DNA of 64,000 bases, from the NCBI RefSeq assembly GCF_001570365.1, contig NZ_BBYK01000040.1, forward strand, positions 1 through 64,000. Direction: 5' to 3'. Shown here piece by piece: positions 52,553 to 62,810 of the stretch (its first letter is position 1; the number at the start of each line of letters is the position of its first letter). The notes under the pieces were generated by a model. The model was not told the origin of the DNA. It saw nothing but the letters and a program-made list of their open reading frames with translations, and searched no databases. The translations under genes and the position numbers were made by a program. This DNA comes from Microtetraspora fusca. Lineage in GTDB: Bacteria; Actinomycetota; Actinomycetes; Streptosporangiales; Streptosporangiaceae.

Positions 52553-52574
52553 TTGTACTCGCGTGTGGGGGAGA

Positions 52575-54008
52575 TCACTTCAGGAAGTCGGGCACGTCGA
52601 GCTCCTCCTCCTGCTCCTCGAACACCACCGGCCGGCGGCTGGCCGGCTGGCTGACGCGCGAGGTGATCGGAGTCGGCGGCTCGGGCGTGGGGCGCGGGAT
52701 GGAGAACGGAGCGGTGCCCGACACGCTCTGCTCGGCGCGCGGGCTCTCGGACGCGCTCTCCCTGGGGAACGCCACCGGGCGCTCGGGGTCCTCCGGCACG
52801 GACACCGGCGTCACCGCGGGCTTGGGCGGCTGCACCGCCTCGGGCTCCGGGGCCGGAGCCGGAGCCGCGACCGGGGTGACCGGCATGGACGGCGCGGAGA
52901 CCGGCCGGACCGGAGCGGGCTGCTCCGCGCGCGGCTCGGGCTTGGCCGGGGCCGCCGCGGGGGCGGGACGGGCGGGCGCCGAGGCCGCCGGACGGGCGGG
53001 CTCGGGCCGGGCGGGCTGCGACCGGTTCGCGGCCTGGGGCGGCGCGGCGGGCTTGGCCGGGGTCGGCTCGTCGAAGCCCGCCGCGATGACCGTCACCCGC
53101 ACCTCGTCGCCGAGGGCGTCGTCGATCACCGTGCCGAAGATGATGTTGGCGTCCACGGCCGCCGCGTTGGACACGAGCTGGGCCGCCTCGTTGATCTCGA
53201 ACAGGCCCAGGTCGGAGCCGCCCGCGATCGACAGCAGCACGCCGTGCGCGCCGTCGATGCTGGCCTCCAGCAGCGGGCTGGACACCGCCATCTCGGCGGC
53301 GGCGACCGAACGGTCGTCGCCGCGGGCGTGCCCGATGCCCATCAGGGCGGAGCCCGCGCCCGACATGACGGACTTGACGTCGGCGAAGTCCAGGTTGATC
53401 AGACCGGGCGTGGTGATCAGGTCGGTGATGCCCTGCACACCGGACAGGAGCACCTGGTCGGCGGCCTTGAACGCGTCCAGCACGCTGACCTGCCGGTCGG
53501 AGATGGACAGCAGTCGGTCGTTCGGGATGACGATCAGCGTGTCCACCTCCTCGCGGAGGGTCTCTATGCCGGCCTCGGCCTGCATCGCCCGGCGCTTGCC
53601 CTCGAAGCTGAAGGGCCGGGTGACCACGCCGATGGTCAGGGCGCCGAGCGAGCGCGCGATGTTCGCCACGACCGGGGCGCCGCCGGTGCCGGTGCCGCCA
53701 CCCTCGCCCGCGGTGACGAAGACCATGTCCGCGCCCTTGATGACCTCCTCGATCTCCTCGCGGTGGTCTTCCGCGGCCTTGCGGCCGACCTCGGGGTTGG
53801 CTCCGGCGCCCAGGCCGCGCGTGAGTTCGCGGCCGACGTCAAGCTTCACATCGGCGTCACTCATCAGCAGCGCCTGGGCGTCGGTGTTGATGGCGATGAA
53901 CTCGACGCCCTTGAGTCCCTCCTCGATCATCCGGTTGACGGCGTTGACTCCGCCGCCGCCGATGCCGACGACCTTGATGACCGCGAGGTAGTTCTGCGGT
54001 GCTGCCAC
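52575..54008 (-). CDS. ftsZ: Cell division GTPase FtsZ
   Basis: A 477-residue tubulin-like GTPase that forms the Z-ring. Nucleotide contacts are in [16 protein letters not shown], the tubulin signature [13 protein letters not shown] (near 107-119), and the T7-loop [11 protein letters not shown] that completes the neighbouring active site. The folded core ends near residue 318. A 140-residue Pro/Ala/Glu linker follows, and then the C-terminal peptide ELDVPDFLK, which binds SepF. The GTG at 54008 has AAAGG about 10 bases upstream. The 245-base gap to ftsQ is AT-richer and includes a TTGACA (54104-54099), so ftsZ probably also has its own promoter. Confidence 0.98.
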   Translation of the reverse strand: MAAPQNYLAVIKVVGIGGGGVNAVNRMIEEGLKGVEFIAINTDAQALLMSDADVKLDVGRELTRGLGAGANPEVGRKAAEDHREEIEEVIKGADMVFVTAGEGGGTGTGGAPVVANIARSLGALTIGVVTRPFSFEGKRRAMQAEAGIETLREEVDTLIVIPNDRLLSISDRQVSVLDAFKAADQVLLSGVQGITDLITTPGLINLDFADVKSVMSGAGSALMGIGHARGDDRSVAAAEMAVSSPLLEASIDGAHGVLLSIAGGSDLGLFEINEAAQLVSNAAAVDANIIFGTVIDDALGDEVRVTVIAAGFDEPTPAKPAAPPQAANRSQPARPEPARPAASAPARPAPAAAPAKPEPRAEQPAPVRPVSAPSMPVTPVAAPAPAPEPEAVQPPKPAVTPVSVPEDPERPVAFPRESASESPRAEQSVSGTAPFSIPRPTPEPPTPITSRVSQPASRRPVVFEEQEEELDVPDFLK

Positions 54009-54098
54009 GACGAGGGGCCTTTCCGCTCGTTTGCGTTGGATGCGGGGGGTACCCGCGCTGTCTCAAAACTCTCACCCTCAAGTTGAGATTTAGAGTTA

Positions 54099-54104
54099 TG
54101 TCAA
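54099..54104 (-). promoter_or_regulatory. -35-like TTGACA in the ftsQ-ftsZ gap
   Basis: A consensus TTGACA on the minus strand lies about 90 bases before the ftsZ start, in an AT-rich stretch. No convincing -10 was found at 16 to 18 bases. A CTCAA-C-TTGAG dyad lies just downstream. Confidence 0.35.
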
Positions 54105-54253
54105 CCTGAAGATTGATACGGACAGTAGGGTTGCCCATCCCCCAGGGTCAACTAACCTCGCCGCAAGCGCCGTCCGGCGTGTCGCGGCGTGTCCGATTCG
54201 CATGCGATTTTGATCACGACTGTCCAGCGTGATCGCGTGGGTGGTGAGAAATC

Positions 54254-54922
54254 TCACTTCACCGTCACCACGTCGGGGGAGCTGATGTCGTAGGAGCGAG
54301 CCGGCCTCCGGAGCAGGGACTCCAGGATCCGTGCCTTCTCCGGGGAGCGCTCCGCGTCGCCCCACGCGGCCGTACGGCCGTCCGTCAGGCGCAGCGTGAC
54401 CGACGCCGGCGAGGGCGCGCCGACCTCGTCCACCCGCCCCCTCAGCCCGTCGGGGAGCGCCGCGAGGACGGCCAGCGCCGACCTGGTGGCGGGGTCATCG
54501 GCGACGGGCCGCTGGACGCGCAGCAGGGGGAGCCGGACGGCCGGGCCCGCGTCACCCAGGACCACGCCGTAGCGGTCCATCATCACGGCCCTCCCGTCCA
54601 CCCTCGCCAGGGCCAGGGGGGTGCGCTCGACGACGGAGACCTGGAGGGTCCCCGGCCAGGCCCGATCCACCCGCACCGACTCCACCTGGGTCAGCGCGGC
54701 GACCCGCCCGCGCACCTCATCGAGGTTCACCCGCGCCAGCGGGGTGCCCGGCGCGACCCCGGCGGCGCGCCGCACCTCGTCGGCGGGCACGCTCACGTTG
54801 CCGGTGATCCGCACGTCGCGCACCCCGAGCACCGAGGAGAAGAGGACCAGCCACGTCGCCGCGCCGACCACGCCACCCGTCAGCAGGGTCGCCAGACCCA
54901 CTCGCCAGATGGTCGTCCTCAC
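54254..54922 (-). CDS. ftsQ: Cell division protein FtsQ
   Basis: A 222-residue bitopic membrane protein. A very short cytosolic N-terminus and one helix (about 7-32) precede the POTRA domain (VRDVRITGNVSVPADEVRRAAGVAPGTPLARVNLDEVRGRVAALTQVESVRVDRAWPGTLQVSVVERTPLA), and then the FtsQ beta domain. It bridges early and late division proteins. GGAG lies 6 bases before the GTG at 54922. The cytosolic tail is shorter than in many actinomycetes. It lies 140 bases after murC. Confidence 0.95.
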   Translation of the reverse strand: MRTTIWRVGLATLLTGGVVGAATWLVLFSSVLGVRDVRITGNVSVPADEVRRAAGVAPGTPLARVNLDEVRGRVAALTQVESVRVDRAWPGTLQVSVVERTPLALARVDGRAVMMDRYGVVLGDAGPAVRLPLLRVQRPVADDPATRSALAVLAALPDGLRGRVDEVGAPSPASVTLRLTDGRTAAWGDAERSPEKARILESLLRRPARSYDISSPDVVTVK

Positions 54923-55062
54923 GTCTCACTCCGATCGGCGGGAGGCCGCGCCGAGACGGCGCGCTCGGGTGTTCGGCTCCCCACCTTGGCAGCCCGGAGG
55001 CCGTCGCACCCGGCGACTCGCCGGGACTCGCCGGCCGTCGGGCCCGCGATTCCCGGCACCGC

Positions 55063-56460
55063 TCATCCCGCGGACAGCTCCTCGACGATCAGAGGGCCGA
55101 GTTCGGTCACGTCGCCCGCGCCCATGGTGAGGACGATGTCCCCCGGCCGGGCCCGTCCGGCCACCAGCGCGGGCACCGCGGCCCGGTCCGGCGCGTACGC
55201 GACGCGATCGGCGGGCAGCGGCACCTTCCCGGCCACCAGCGCGCCGGAGACGCCCGGCTCGGGATCCTCGCGGGCGCCGTACACGTCCAGGACGATCGCC
55301 TCGTCCGCCAGGCCCAGGGCCGCGCCGAAGTCGTCGGCGAAGAAGCGGGTGCGGGAGTAGAGGTGGGGCTGGAAGACCGCGATCACCCGGCCGCTCTCCG
55401 CCACGACATCGCGCGCCGCGCGCAGGTCGGCGGCCAGCTCCGTCGGGTGGTGGGCGTAGCTGTCGAACACGGAGACGCCGTGCGCCTCGCCCTTGGCCTC
55501 GAACCGTCGCTTGGCCCCGGTGAACACCGCCAGGCCGTCCCTGATCTCGTCGAACGGCAGGCCGAGCTCCAGGGCCACCGCGAGGACGGCCGTCGCGTTA
55601 AGCGCGTTGTGCCGGCCGGGGACGGTGAGCCGGACGCTCCCGTGGCCCTCCACCGTGAACTCCAGGCCGAGCCCCTTCGGGACGATCCCGGAGACGCGCA
55701 GGTCGGCGTCGGGGGCCTCGCCGTACGTGACGACCTTGAGGCCGCGCTCCCTGGCGGCCGGCGCGAGGGCGGCGGCGCCGGGGTCGTCGGCGCAGAGCAC
55801 GAGCACCGACTCCACCCGCTCGGCGAAGCGCGCGAAGGTGTCGTAGACGGCCTGCGGCTCGCCGTAGTTGTCCAGGTGGTCGGGCTCGACGTTGGTCACC
55901 ACGGCGATGCGCGGCGCGAGCATGAGGAACGACCCGTCGCTCTCGTCGGCCTCGGCCACGAAGACCTCGCCGTTGCCCTCGTCGGCGCCGAGGCCGGTGG
56001 TGACGAGCTGCCCGCCCACGCAGTACGAGGGGTCGGCGCCGCACTTCTGCAGGGCCACGGTCAGCATGGAGGTCGTCGTCGTCTTGCCGTGGGTGCCCGC
56101 GACCGCGATGCCGTTCCGGCCGCTCATCACCGCGGCCAGCGCCGCGGCCCTCGGGATGACGCGGAGGTTCTGCCGCAGCGCCTCGCCCAGCTCCGGGTTG
56201 GAGTCGCGGATCGCGGTGGAGACGACGACGGTGTCCACGTTCTTGATGTGCGAGGCGGCGTGGCCCACGTGCACGACGGCGCCGAGCTCGCGCAGCTCGC
56301 GCAGCATCTCGGAGGTGCGGGCGTCGCTTCCGGACACCGGCACGCCGCGCTTGAGCAGGATGCGCGCGATGCCCGACATGCCGGCGCCGCCGATGCCGAT
56401 GAAGTGCACCCGTCCCAGCTCCTCCGCCGGGACGGTCCGTACGAGCTTGACAAGACTCAC
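55063..56460 (-). CDS. murC: UDP-N-acetylmuramate--L-alanine ligase
   Basis: A 465-residue Mur ligase that adds L-Ala to UDP-MurNAc. The N-terminal Rossmann motif HFIGIGGAGMSGIA binds the UDP substrate. The ATP loop is AVAGTHGKTTTTSML, the central acidic motif AEADESDGSF, and the third domain carries DSYAHHPTELAADL and FQPHLYSRT. All typical. It is 34 bases after murG in the leftward dcw cluster. GTG start. Confidence 0.97.
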   Translation of the reverse strand: MSLVKLVRTVPAEELGRVHFIGIGGAGMSGIARILLKRGVPVSGSDARTSEMLRELRELGAVVHVGHAASHIKNVDTVVVSTAIRDSNPELGEALRQNLRVIPRAAALAAVMSGRNGIAVAGTHGKTTTTSMLTVALQKCGADPSYCVGGQLVTTGLGADEGNGEVFVAEADESDGSFLMLAPRIAVVTNVEPDHLDNYGEPQAVYDTFARFAERVESVLVLCADDPGAAALAPAARERGLKVVTYGEAPDADLRVSGIVPKGLGLEFTVEGHGSVRLTVPGRHNALNATAVLAVALELGLPFDEIRDGLAVFTGAKRRFEAKGEAHGVSVFDSYAHHPTELAADLRAARDVVAESGRVIAVFQPHLYSRTRFFADDFGAALGLADEAIVLDVYGAREDPEPGVSGALVAGKVPLPADRVAYAPDRAAVPALVAGRARPGDIVLTMGAGDVTELGPLIVEELSAG

Positions 56461-56494
56461 TGGTGGTTCCCCACTCCTCGCACCGTCTTCCTTC

Positions 56495-57574
56495 TCATCG
56501 GTGGGCGATCTCCAGGACCCTGCGGGCCAGGATGTCGTCGGCGTCCTTGCGGCCCATCCGGGACGCGGCCTCGGACATCATCGCGACGCGCTCCGGGTCC
56601 TGGAGGATCGGCAGCAGCATCCGGACGATCCACTCCGCCGACAGGTCGGCGTCGTCGACCATGATGCCGCCGCCCGCCTGGACGATGGGCTGCGCGTTGA
56701 GCCGCTGCTCGCCGTTGCCGTGCGGCAGCGGGACGTACGCAGCGGGCAGCCCGACCGCGGTCAGCTCGGCGCAGGTCATCGCGCCGCTGCGGCACAGCAC
56801 GAGGTCGGCCGCGGCGTAGGCGAGGTCCATCCGGTCCACGTACGGGAGGATCACGTACTGCGGGTCGCCGGGCGGCGGCTCCATCTCGACCGTGTTCTTG
56901 GGACCGATCACGTGGAGCACCTGGATGCCCGCCGCCCGCAGCACGGGGGCGGCCTCCAGCGCCGCCTGGTTGATCGAGCGGGCCCCCTGGGAGCCCCCGA
57001 AGACCAACAGGGTGGTGCGGTCGGACTCCAGGCCGAAGTAGGACCTGGCCTTGTCCCCGAGGGAGAAGCGGTCCACCGTCACGACCTCGCGCCGCAGCGG
57101 GATGCCGACGCACTGGGCGCCCGGCAGCGCGGTCTCGGGGTGGCCGGTGAAGACGTGGTCGGTCATCCGGGCGCCGAGGCGGTTGGCGAGCCCCGGCCGC
57201 GGGTTGGCCTCGTGGATGACGATCGGGACACCGCGCCGGCGCGCCGCGAGGTAGCCCGGCGTGGCCACGTAACCGCCGAAGCCCACCAGGATGTCCGCCT
57301 GGACGCGGTCCAGGACGCCGGCCGCCGCGTTGATCGCCCCGGCGAGCCGGCCGGGGACGGTGAGCAGTTGCGGCGTGAGCGCGCGGGGCAGCGGGACGGC
57401 GGGGATCAGCGCGAGCTCGTACCCCCGGGCGGGCACCAGGCGGGTCTCCAGGCCCTTCTCGGTGCCGAGGCAGATGATTCCGATCGCCGGGTCCAGTCGG
57501 CGAAGCGCGTCGGCCAGCGCGAGCGCCGGCTCGATATGGCCGGCCGTGCCTCCGCCGGCGAGGACCACCCTCAT
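56495..57574 (-). CDS. murG: Lipid II synthase (UDP-GlcNAc transferase) MurG
   Basis: A 359-residue GT28 glycosyltransferase that makes lipid II from lipid I at the inner face of the membrane. [15 protein letters not shown] is the first G-loop, [10 protein letters not shown] the second and [11 protein letters not shown] the third. The UDP-GlcNAc site is in [10 protein letters not shown] and [13 protein letters not shown]. It follows ftsW by 36 bases. Confidence 0.97.
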   Translation of the reverse strand: MRVVLAGGGTAGHIEPALALADALRRLDPAIGIICLGTEKGLETRLVPARGYELALIPAVPLPRALTPQLLTVPGRLAGAINAAAGVLDRVQADILVGFGGYVATPGYLAARRRGVPIVIHEANPRPGLANRLGARMTDHVFTGHPETALPGAQCVGIPLRREVVTVDRFSLGDKARSYFGLESDRTTLLVFGGSQGARSINQAALEAAPVLRAAGIQVLHVIGPKNTVEMEPPPGDPQYVILPYVDRMDLAYAAADLVLCRSGAMTCAELTAVGLPAAYVPLPHGNGEQRLNAQPIVQAGGGIMVDDADLSAEWIVRMLLPILQDPERVAMMSEAASRMGRKDADDILARRVLEIAHR

Positions 57575-57610
57575 GTCACTCCCTGCCCTCGGGTCGGATC
57601 GAGCGCCGGG

Positions 57611-58897
57611 TCATCGGCCCGCGCGGCGAGATCTCGCTCTCGCCGCGGGACGACCCAGGCCAAGCCAGCTTAAAGCCCGAGCGGCCGGTCCCGGTCCACG
57701 AGCGGCGAGGGCCTCGGCGGCTCCCGGCTCCTGTTTGGCGAACGACAACAACATGCCAAGCGCGGCGAGGGTCGGCAACAGGGCCGATCCGCCGTAGGAC
57801 ACGAGTGGCAGCGGGATGCCGGTGACGGGCAGCACGCCGATCACCGCGCCGATGTTGACGATCGCCTGGCCGGCGATCCACGCGACCGCCGCGGCGGCGG
57901 CCAGCCGGATGAACGGGTCGCTGACCCGGGAGGCGATCCGCAGCCCGGCGTAGCCGAGCAGGCCGAAGAGCGCGACCACCACGAGGGTGCCCATCAGGCC
58001 GAGCTCCTCGCCCAGGATGGAGAAGATGAAGTCGCTCTCCGCGTGCGGCACCCAGTCCCACTTCGCCCGGCTGCTGCCCAGGCCGAGGCCGAACCAGCCG
58101 CCGGTGCCCATCGCGATCTGTCCCTGCGCCGCCTGGTAGCCGTCGCCCGTCGCCGAGTCCCACACGTGCAGGAACCCGGTGAGCCGGGCCATCCGGTACG
58201 GCTCAACCATGATCATGATCGCCGTGGCGAGCACGAGCAGCGCGAGCACGGCGACGAACAGCCGCACCGGAGCGCCGACCACCCACAGCAGGGTCAGGAA
58301 GATCAGCATGAGGACGATCGTCGTGCCGAGGTCGCGGCCCAGCATGACCAGGACGGCCAGGATGGCGACGCCCGGCATGAGCGGGACCAGCAGGTGCCTC
58401 CACTCGATCAGGCCGCCCCGCGCCTTGCGCGCCAGCATGTCGGCGCCCCAGAGGACGAGCGCGAGCTTGGCCGGCTCCGAAGGCTGGAAGGTGAAGCCGC
58501 CGACGTAGATCCACCGCTGCGCGCCCAACTCCGTGGCGCCGATGAAGATCACCATGACCAGGCCGATGATCGAGAGCGCCAGCATTGGATAGCCCGCGAG
58601 CTGGAAGAAGCGGCGGGGCAGCCGCGAGCAGGCGTACATGATCGGCAGGCCGACGGCGGCCGCGCCGACCTGCCGCAGGAACAGGTAGAACGGCGAACGC
58701 CCCGGGCTGATCTGCATCGACTCGATGCTGGACGCCGACAGGACCATCATCAGCCCGAGCGCGAGCAGCAGCGCGCTGCATCCGAGGACCAGGTAGTACG
58801 AGACCAGCGGCCGCCCGAGGAGCTCCCGGAGCCTGGCCCGCCATCGGAGCGTGTCGTGCGCGTTCGCGGGCTTCTCCGCCGCCGCCTCACTCGTCAT
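57611..58897 (-). CDS. ftsW: SEDS peptidoglycan polymerase FtsW
   Basis: A 428-residue polytopic membrane protein with about ten helices. Signature pieces are the large TELGAQRWIYVGGFTFQPSEPAKLALVLWGADML, GVAILAVLVMLGRDLGTTIVL, and the C-terminal GLPLPLVSYGGSALLPTLAALGML-type block (GIPLPLVSYGGSA). Division SEDS proteins polymerise glycan strands with FtsI. A hydrophilic tail rich in Arg/Ala/Gly follows helix 10. It is part of the dcw cluster, between murD and murG. Confidence 0.96.
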   Translation of the reverse strand: MTSEAAAEKPANAHDTLRWRARLRELLGRPLVSYYLVLGCSALLLALGLMMVLSASSIESMQISPGRSPFYLFLRQVGAAAVGLPIMYACSRLPRRFFQLAGYPMLALSIIGLVMVIFIGATELGAQRWIYVGGFTFQPSEPAKLALVLWGADMLARKARGGLIEWRHLLVPLMPGVAILAVLVMLGRDLGTTIVLMLIFLTLLWVVGAPVRLFVAVLALLVLATAIMIMVEPYRMARLTGFLHVWDSATGDGYQAAQGQIAMGTGGWFGLGLGSSRAKWDWVPHAESDFIFSILGEELGLMGTLVVVALFGLLGYAGLRIASRVSDPFIRLAAAAAVAWIAGQAIVNIGAVIGVLPVTGIPLPLVSYGGSALLPTLAALGMLLSFAKQEPGAAEALAARGPGPAARALSWLGLGRPAARARSRRAGR

Positions 58898-58933
58898 ATG
58901 TGCTTTCGTCCTCGAATCCCCCGGCGTGACTGC

Positions 58934-60328
58934 TTAGCCGGAAAGCCGGCGGACCGCCCGCGCGAAGGCGTCCCCGCGCGCGCCGTACCCCGGCCACATG
59001 TCCAGCGACGCCCCGGCGGGCGCGAGCAGCACGGTGTCCCCGGGTGAGGCGAGCCGCCGGGCCTCCCCGACGACGCGGTCCATGACTCCAGTGTCTTGCC
59101 CCGGAACGTCCACGACCGGAACATTCGCGGCGTGTCGCGACAGCGCCTCCCGGATCCGCGCGCGGTCCTGGCCGAGCAGGACCGCTCCCCTGAGCCGGGG
59201 CGCCGCCCCGCGGACCAGGTCGTCGACGTCCGCGCCCTTCAACTGGCCGCCGGCGATCCACACCACGGACGGGTAGGCGGCGAGCGACGCCGCCGCGGCG
59301 TGCGGGTTCGTGGCCTTGGAATCGTCCACGTAGTCGACGCCGTCCACCGTGGCGACGTGCTGGATCCGGTGCGGATCCGGGGTGAAGGCGCGCAGGCCCC
59401 GCCGTACGGCGTCGGCGGGCACGCCGTACGCGCGGGCGAGCGCGGCGGCGGCGAGCGCGTTGGCGACGTTGTGCGGTGCGAAAGGCGTGATGTCGCCGAG
59501 GTCGGCGAGCTCCTCGGCCTCGCGCACGGGGTCGGCCACGAAGGCCCGGTCGACCAGCAGCTCCTCGACGAGGCCGAGCTGCCCGGGGCGCGGCGTGCCG
59601 AGCGTGAACCCGACGGTCCGGGCGTTCCCGGCGCGTGCCTCGCCCGGACGGTACGGCTCGGCCAGCCGCGCGCACCACTCGTCGTCGGCGTTGTAGACGA
59701 CCACATCCGAGTTCTCGAAGATCCGCGCCTTGGCGGCGGCGTACTCCTCCAGGGAGCCGTGCCAGTCGATGTGGTCGGGGGCGACGTTGAGCAGCGCGGC
59801 GGCCTGCGGCGCGAGGCTCGACGACCAGTGGAGCTGGAAGCTGGACAGCTCGACCGCCAGCACGTCGTACGGCTCGCGCACGGCCGCCGCGATCGGGACG
59901 CCGACGTTGCCGACGGCGACGGCGCGGTGCCCGGCCTCGATCAGGATCGAGGTCAGCATCCGTACGGCCGTGGTCTTGCCGTTGGTGCCGGTCAGGGCGA
60001 GCCACGGGGCGGCGGAGCCGTCCGTGGCCCGCAGCCGCCACGCCAGCTCGACCTCGCCGATCACCTCGACGCCGGCCCGTGCGGCGGCGGCCAGCAGCGG
60101 GTGGCTGGGGCGCCATCCCGGCGAGGTGACGAGGAGCGAGGCCCCGTCGGGCAGGATCGGCTCGCCGAACCGCACCTCGACGCCGAGGGGGGCCAGCTCG
60201 GCCGCGGCGGCCCGCTGGCGCTCGCCCGGGTTCGCCTCCAGGACGACGACCCGCTCCCCCATGGCGGCCAGGCCGCGGGCGGCGGCGGCGCCGGAGACCC
60301 CCAGCCCGGCGACCACGACCACGCTCAC
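58934..60328 (-). CDS. murD: UDP-MurNAc-L-Ala--D-glutamate ligase
   Basis: A 464-residue Mur ligase that adds D-Glu. [21 protein letters not shown] is the N-terminal Rossmann loop, [14 protein letters not shown] the ATP loop, VELSSFQL the central motif and [15 protein letters not shown] the C-terminal one. The GTG at 60328 is preferred because it overlaps the mraY stop as GTGA, like other pairs in this cluster. An ATG at 60343 (5 codons longer) is the alternative. Neither has a ribosome site. The gene ends 36 bases before ftsW. Confidence 0.95.
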   Translation of the reverse strand: MSVVVVAGLGVSGAAAARGLAAMGERVVVLEANPGERQRAAAAELAPLGVEVRFGEPILPDGASLLVTSPGWRPSHPLLAAAARAGVEVIGEVELAWRLRATDGSAAPWLALTGTNGKTTAVRMLTSILIEAGHRAVAVGNVGVPIAAAVREPYDVLAVELSSFQLHWSSSLAPQAAALLNVAPDHIDWHGSLEEYAAAKARIFENSDVVVYNADDEWCARLAEPYRPGEARAGNARTVGFTLGTPRPGQLGLVEELLVDRAFVADPVREAEELADLGDITPFAPHNVANALAAAALARAYGVPADAVRRGLRAFTPDPHRIQHVATVDGVDYVDDSKATNPHAAAASLAAYPSVVWIAGGQLKGADVDDLVRGAAPRLRGAVLLGQDRARIREALSRHAANVPVVDVPGQDTGVMDRVVGEARRLASPGDTVLLAPAGASLDMWPGYGARGDAFARAVRRLSG

Positions 60329-61398
60329 TGCTTGGGCATCCATTCGAGGTAGAAGAGGCCGAGCGCGGCGGCGGCGCAGAGCGCGGCGATCAGCCAGAAC
60401 CGCACCACGATGGTGGTCTCGGCCCAGCCCTTCAGCTCGAAGTGGTGCTGGAGCGGGGCCATCCGGAACACCCGTTTCCCGGTCATCTTGAAGAAGCCGA
60501 CCTGGATCATGACCGACGCGGTGATGACCACCGGCAGGCCCGCCAGGATGACCAGCAGGAGCTGGGTGCGGGTGGTGAACGCCAGGCCGGCGATGACGCC
60601 GCCCAGGGCGAGCGAGCCCGTGTCACCCATGAAGATCTTGGCGGGCGGCGCGTTCCACCACAGGAAGCCGACCAGGGCGCCGAGCACGGCGGCGGCGACG
60701 ACGGCGAGGTCGAGCGGGTCGCGCACCCAGTAGCAGTTCGGGCCGAACGCCGTCGTGCAGCTGTTGCGCAGCTGCCAGTTGCCGATCAGCACGTACGACG
60801 CGAGCACGACGCCGGTCGCGCCGCTGGCCAGCCCGTCCAGGCCGTCGGTGAGGTTCACCGCGTTGGAGAAGCCCACGATGATGAACAGCACCCAGATCGT
60901 GAACGCCACCAGCCCGATGGAGGGCCCGAAGTCCCGCAGGAACGACAGCCGCGTCTCCGCCGGGGTGATGTCGTACGCGTTGGGGAACTGCACGCAGAGC
61001 ACCGCGAAGACCGCGCCGACGACGAGTTGGCCGAGCGCCTTGGCACCGCTGCGCAGGCCCAGGCTGCGCTGCTTGTAGATCTTGATGAAGTCGTCCAGGA
61101 ACCCGACGAGGCCGAGGCCGGTCATCAGGAACAGCACCAGCAGGGCCGACACCGTCGGCGGTTCCGCCGTCGCGGAGAAGAACGTCATCAGGTGCGCGCT
61201 GAAGTATCCGATCAGCGCGGCGATCACGATCACGGTGCCGCCCATGGTGGGGGTGCCCCGCTTGTCGTAGTGCCCCGACGGGCCTTCCTCGCGGATGTTC
61301 TGGCCGTAGCCGCGCCGGGCGAAGAGCCGGATGGCCAGCGGGGTGCCGGCCATGGACAGCAGCAGCGACACCGCGGCGGCGATGAGGATGTTCCTCAC
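60325..61398 (-). CDS. mraY: Phospho-MurNAc-pentapeptide translocase
   Basis: A 357-residue ten-helix enzyme that joins phospho-MurNAc-pentapeptide to undecaprenyl phosphate (lipid I). [13 protein letters not shown], the [17 protein letters not shown] block with the aspartate pair, the [15 protein letters not shown] segment and the [17 protein letters not shown] loop carry the catalytic Asp and magnesium residues. The C-terminal [22 protein letters not shown] is typical. The GTG overlaps the murF stop as GTGA. Confidence 0.97.
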   Translation of the reverse strand: MRNILIAAAVSLLLSMAGTPLAIRLFARRGYGQNIREEGPSGHYDKRGTPTMGGTVIVIAALIGYFSAHLMTFFSATAEPPTVSALLVLFLMTGLGLVGFLDDFIKIYKQRSLGLRSGAKALGQLVVGAVFAVLCVQFPNAYDITPAETRLSFLRDFGPSIGLVAFTIWVLFIIVGFSNAVNLTDGLDGLASGATGVVLASYVLIGNWQLRNSCTTAFGPNCYWVRDPLDLAVVAAAVLGALVGFLWWNAPPAKIFMGDTGSLALGGVIAGLAFTTRTQLLLVILAGLPVVITASVMIQVGFFKMTGKRVFRMAPLQHHFELKGWAETTIVVRFWLIAALCAAAALGLFYLEWMPKQ

Positions 61399-62762
61399 CG
61401 GTCGTCACCTCCGAGCAGGGCCTCGGCGACCCGTTCCAGCGCCTCCGCCCGCGGCCCCTTCACCAGCACCACGTCTCCGGGGGCGAGCCGCGCCGACAGC
61501 TCGGCGGCGGCCGTCTCCACGTCGGGCACGTACAGCGCGCCCGGCGCGCCCGCCAGGACCGGCCCGGCGTCCTCCCCGACGACGATCAGCCCCTCCAGCC
61601 CGGCGCCCGCGGCGAGCCGTCCGAGCTCCTCGTTCAGCGCCGCGCTTTCCTCTCCCAGCTCGCGCAGCGCGGCGATCACCGCGAACTTGCGCCGGCCCTC
61701 GCCGATCACGGCGAGGCTGCCGAACGCGGCCCGCATCGAGTCGGGGTTGGCGTTGTAGGCGTCGTTGACGACGGTGACGCCGTCGGCCCGCTCGGTGACC
61801 TCCATGCGCCAGCGGCTGCGCGGCTCGGCCTCCGACAGCTCCTCGGCGATCGTCCCGACGGGGAGCCCCAGCTCGTGCGCCGCCGCTGCCGCCGCCAGCG
61901 CGTTCTCCACCGCGTGCGCGCCGTACAGGCGCAGCCGTACGGGGGCGGCGCCGGAGGGCGTGCGCAGCGTGAAGGACGCGCGGCCCCGGCCGTCGAGCGT
62001 CACGTCCTCGGCCCGTACATGGGCGTCGGCGGAGCGTCCGAAGAAGGTCACCCGGGCGCGGGTGCGGGAGGCCATGGCGGCGACCAGGGGGTCGTCGGCG
62101 TTGAGCACGGCCACGCCGTCCTCCGGCAGCGCCTCCGGCAGCTCGCCCTTGGCCCGCGCGATCGCCTCCTTGCCGCCGAACACACCGAGGTGGGCGGTGC
62201 CGACGTTCAGCACGACGCCGATCCGCGGCGGCGCGATCCGGGCCAGGTCGGCGATGTGGCCGATGTTGCGCGCGCTCAGCTCCAGGACCAGGAAGCGCGT
62301 CGCCTCGTCCGCCCGCAGCACGGTCAGCGGGTGGCCGATCTCGTTGTTGTACGAGCCGACGGGGGCGACGGTGGGGCCCATCCGGGCGGCGAGCCTGGCC
62401 AGCAGGTCCTTGGTCGTGGTCTTGCCGGCCGAACCGGTCACGCCGATGACGGTGGTGTCGGGAAGCTTGGACACCACGGCGTTCGCCAGCGCGGCCAGGG
62501 CGGCCTGAACGTCCTCCACGATCACGGCCGGCGCCTCGACGGGCCGGGTCGCGAGGACGGCGACCGCCCCGTCCGCGCAGGCGCGGGCGGCGAAGTCGTG
62601 GCCGTCCGCGCGCTCCCCTTTGATCGCGACGAACAGCGATCCCCGCTCGACGGCCCGCGAGTCGATCACGACGGGGCCGCGGATCACGGCGCGAGCGTCG
62701 GCCATGCCGGTGAGCGCACCCGAGGTGATCTCGGCGACCCGGGCCAGCGGCAACGGGATCAT
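61395..62762 (-). CDS. murF: UDP-MurNAc-tripeptide--D-Ala-D-Ala ligase
   Basis: A 455-residue Mur ligase that adds D-Ala-D-Ala. [18 protein letters not shown] is the N-terminal substrate motif, [17 protein letters not shown] the ATP loop, [10 protein letters not shown] the central acid motif and [16 protein letters not shown] the C-terminal one. AGGA lies about 7 bases before the ATG at 62762. Gap of 48 bases from murE. Confidence 0.97.
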   Translation of the reverse strand: MIPLPLARVAEITSGALTGMADARAVIRGPVVIDSRAVERGSLFVAIKGERADGHDFAARACADGAVAVLATRPVEAPAVIVEDVQAALAALANAVVSKLPDTTVIGVTGSAGKTTTKDLLARLAARMGPTVAPVGSYNNEIGHPLTVLRADEATRFLVLELSARNIGHIADLARIAPPRIGVVLNVGTAHLGVFGGKEAIARAKGELPEALPEDGVAVLNADDPLVAAMASRTRARVTFFGRSADAHVRAEDVTLDGRGRASFTLRTPSGAAPVRLRLYGAHAVENALAAAAAAHELGLPVGTIAEELSEAEPRSRWRMEVTERADGVTVVNDAYNANPDSMRAAFGSLAVIGEGRRKFAVIAALRELGEESAALNEELGRLAAGAGLEGLIVVGEDAGPVLAGAPGALYVPDVETAAAELSARLAPGDVVLVKGPRAEALERVAEALLGGDDR

Positions 62763-62810
62763 GCGTCTTTCCTGCTCTCTATCACGTTGATCGGTCGGTT
62801 CGGCCGCGCC

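Noticed and set aside
54060-54130. SoxR-like box in the ftsZ upstream region (CTCAA-C-TTGAG)
   Set aside because: The spacing is wrong for SoxR (no 18-bp dyad, no 19-bp promoter spacer), so it is only noted within the promoter entry.
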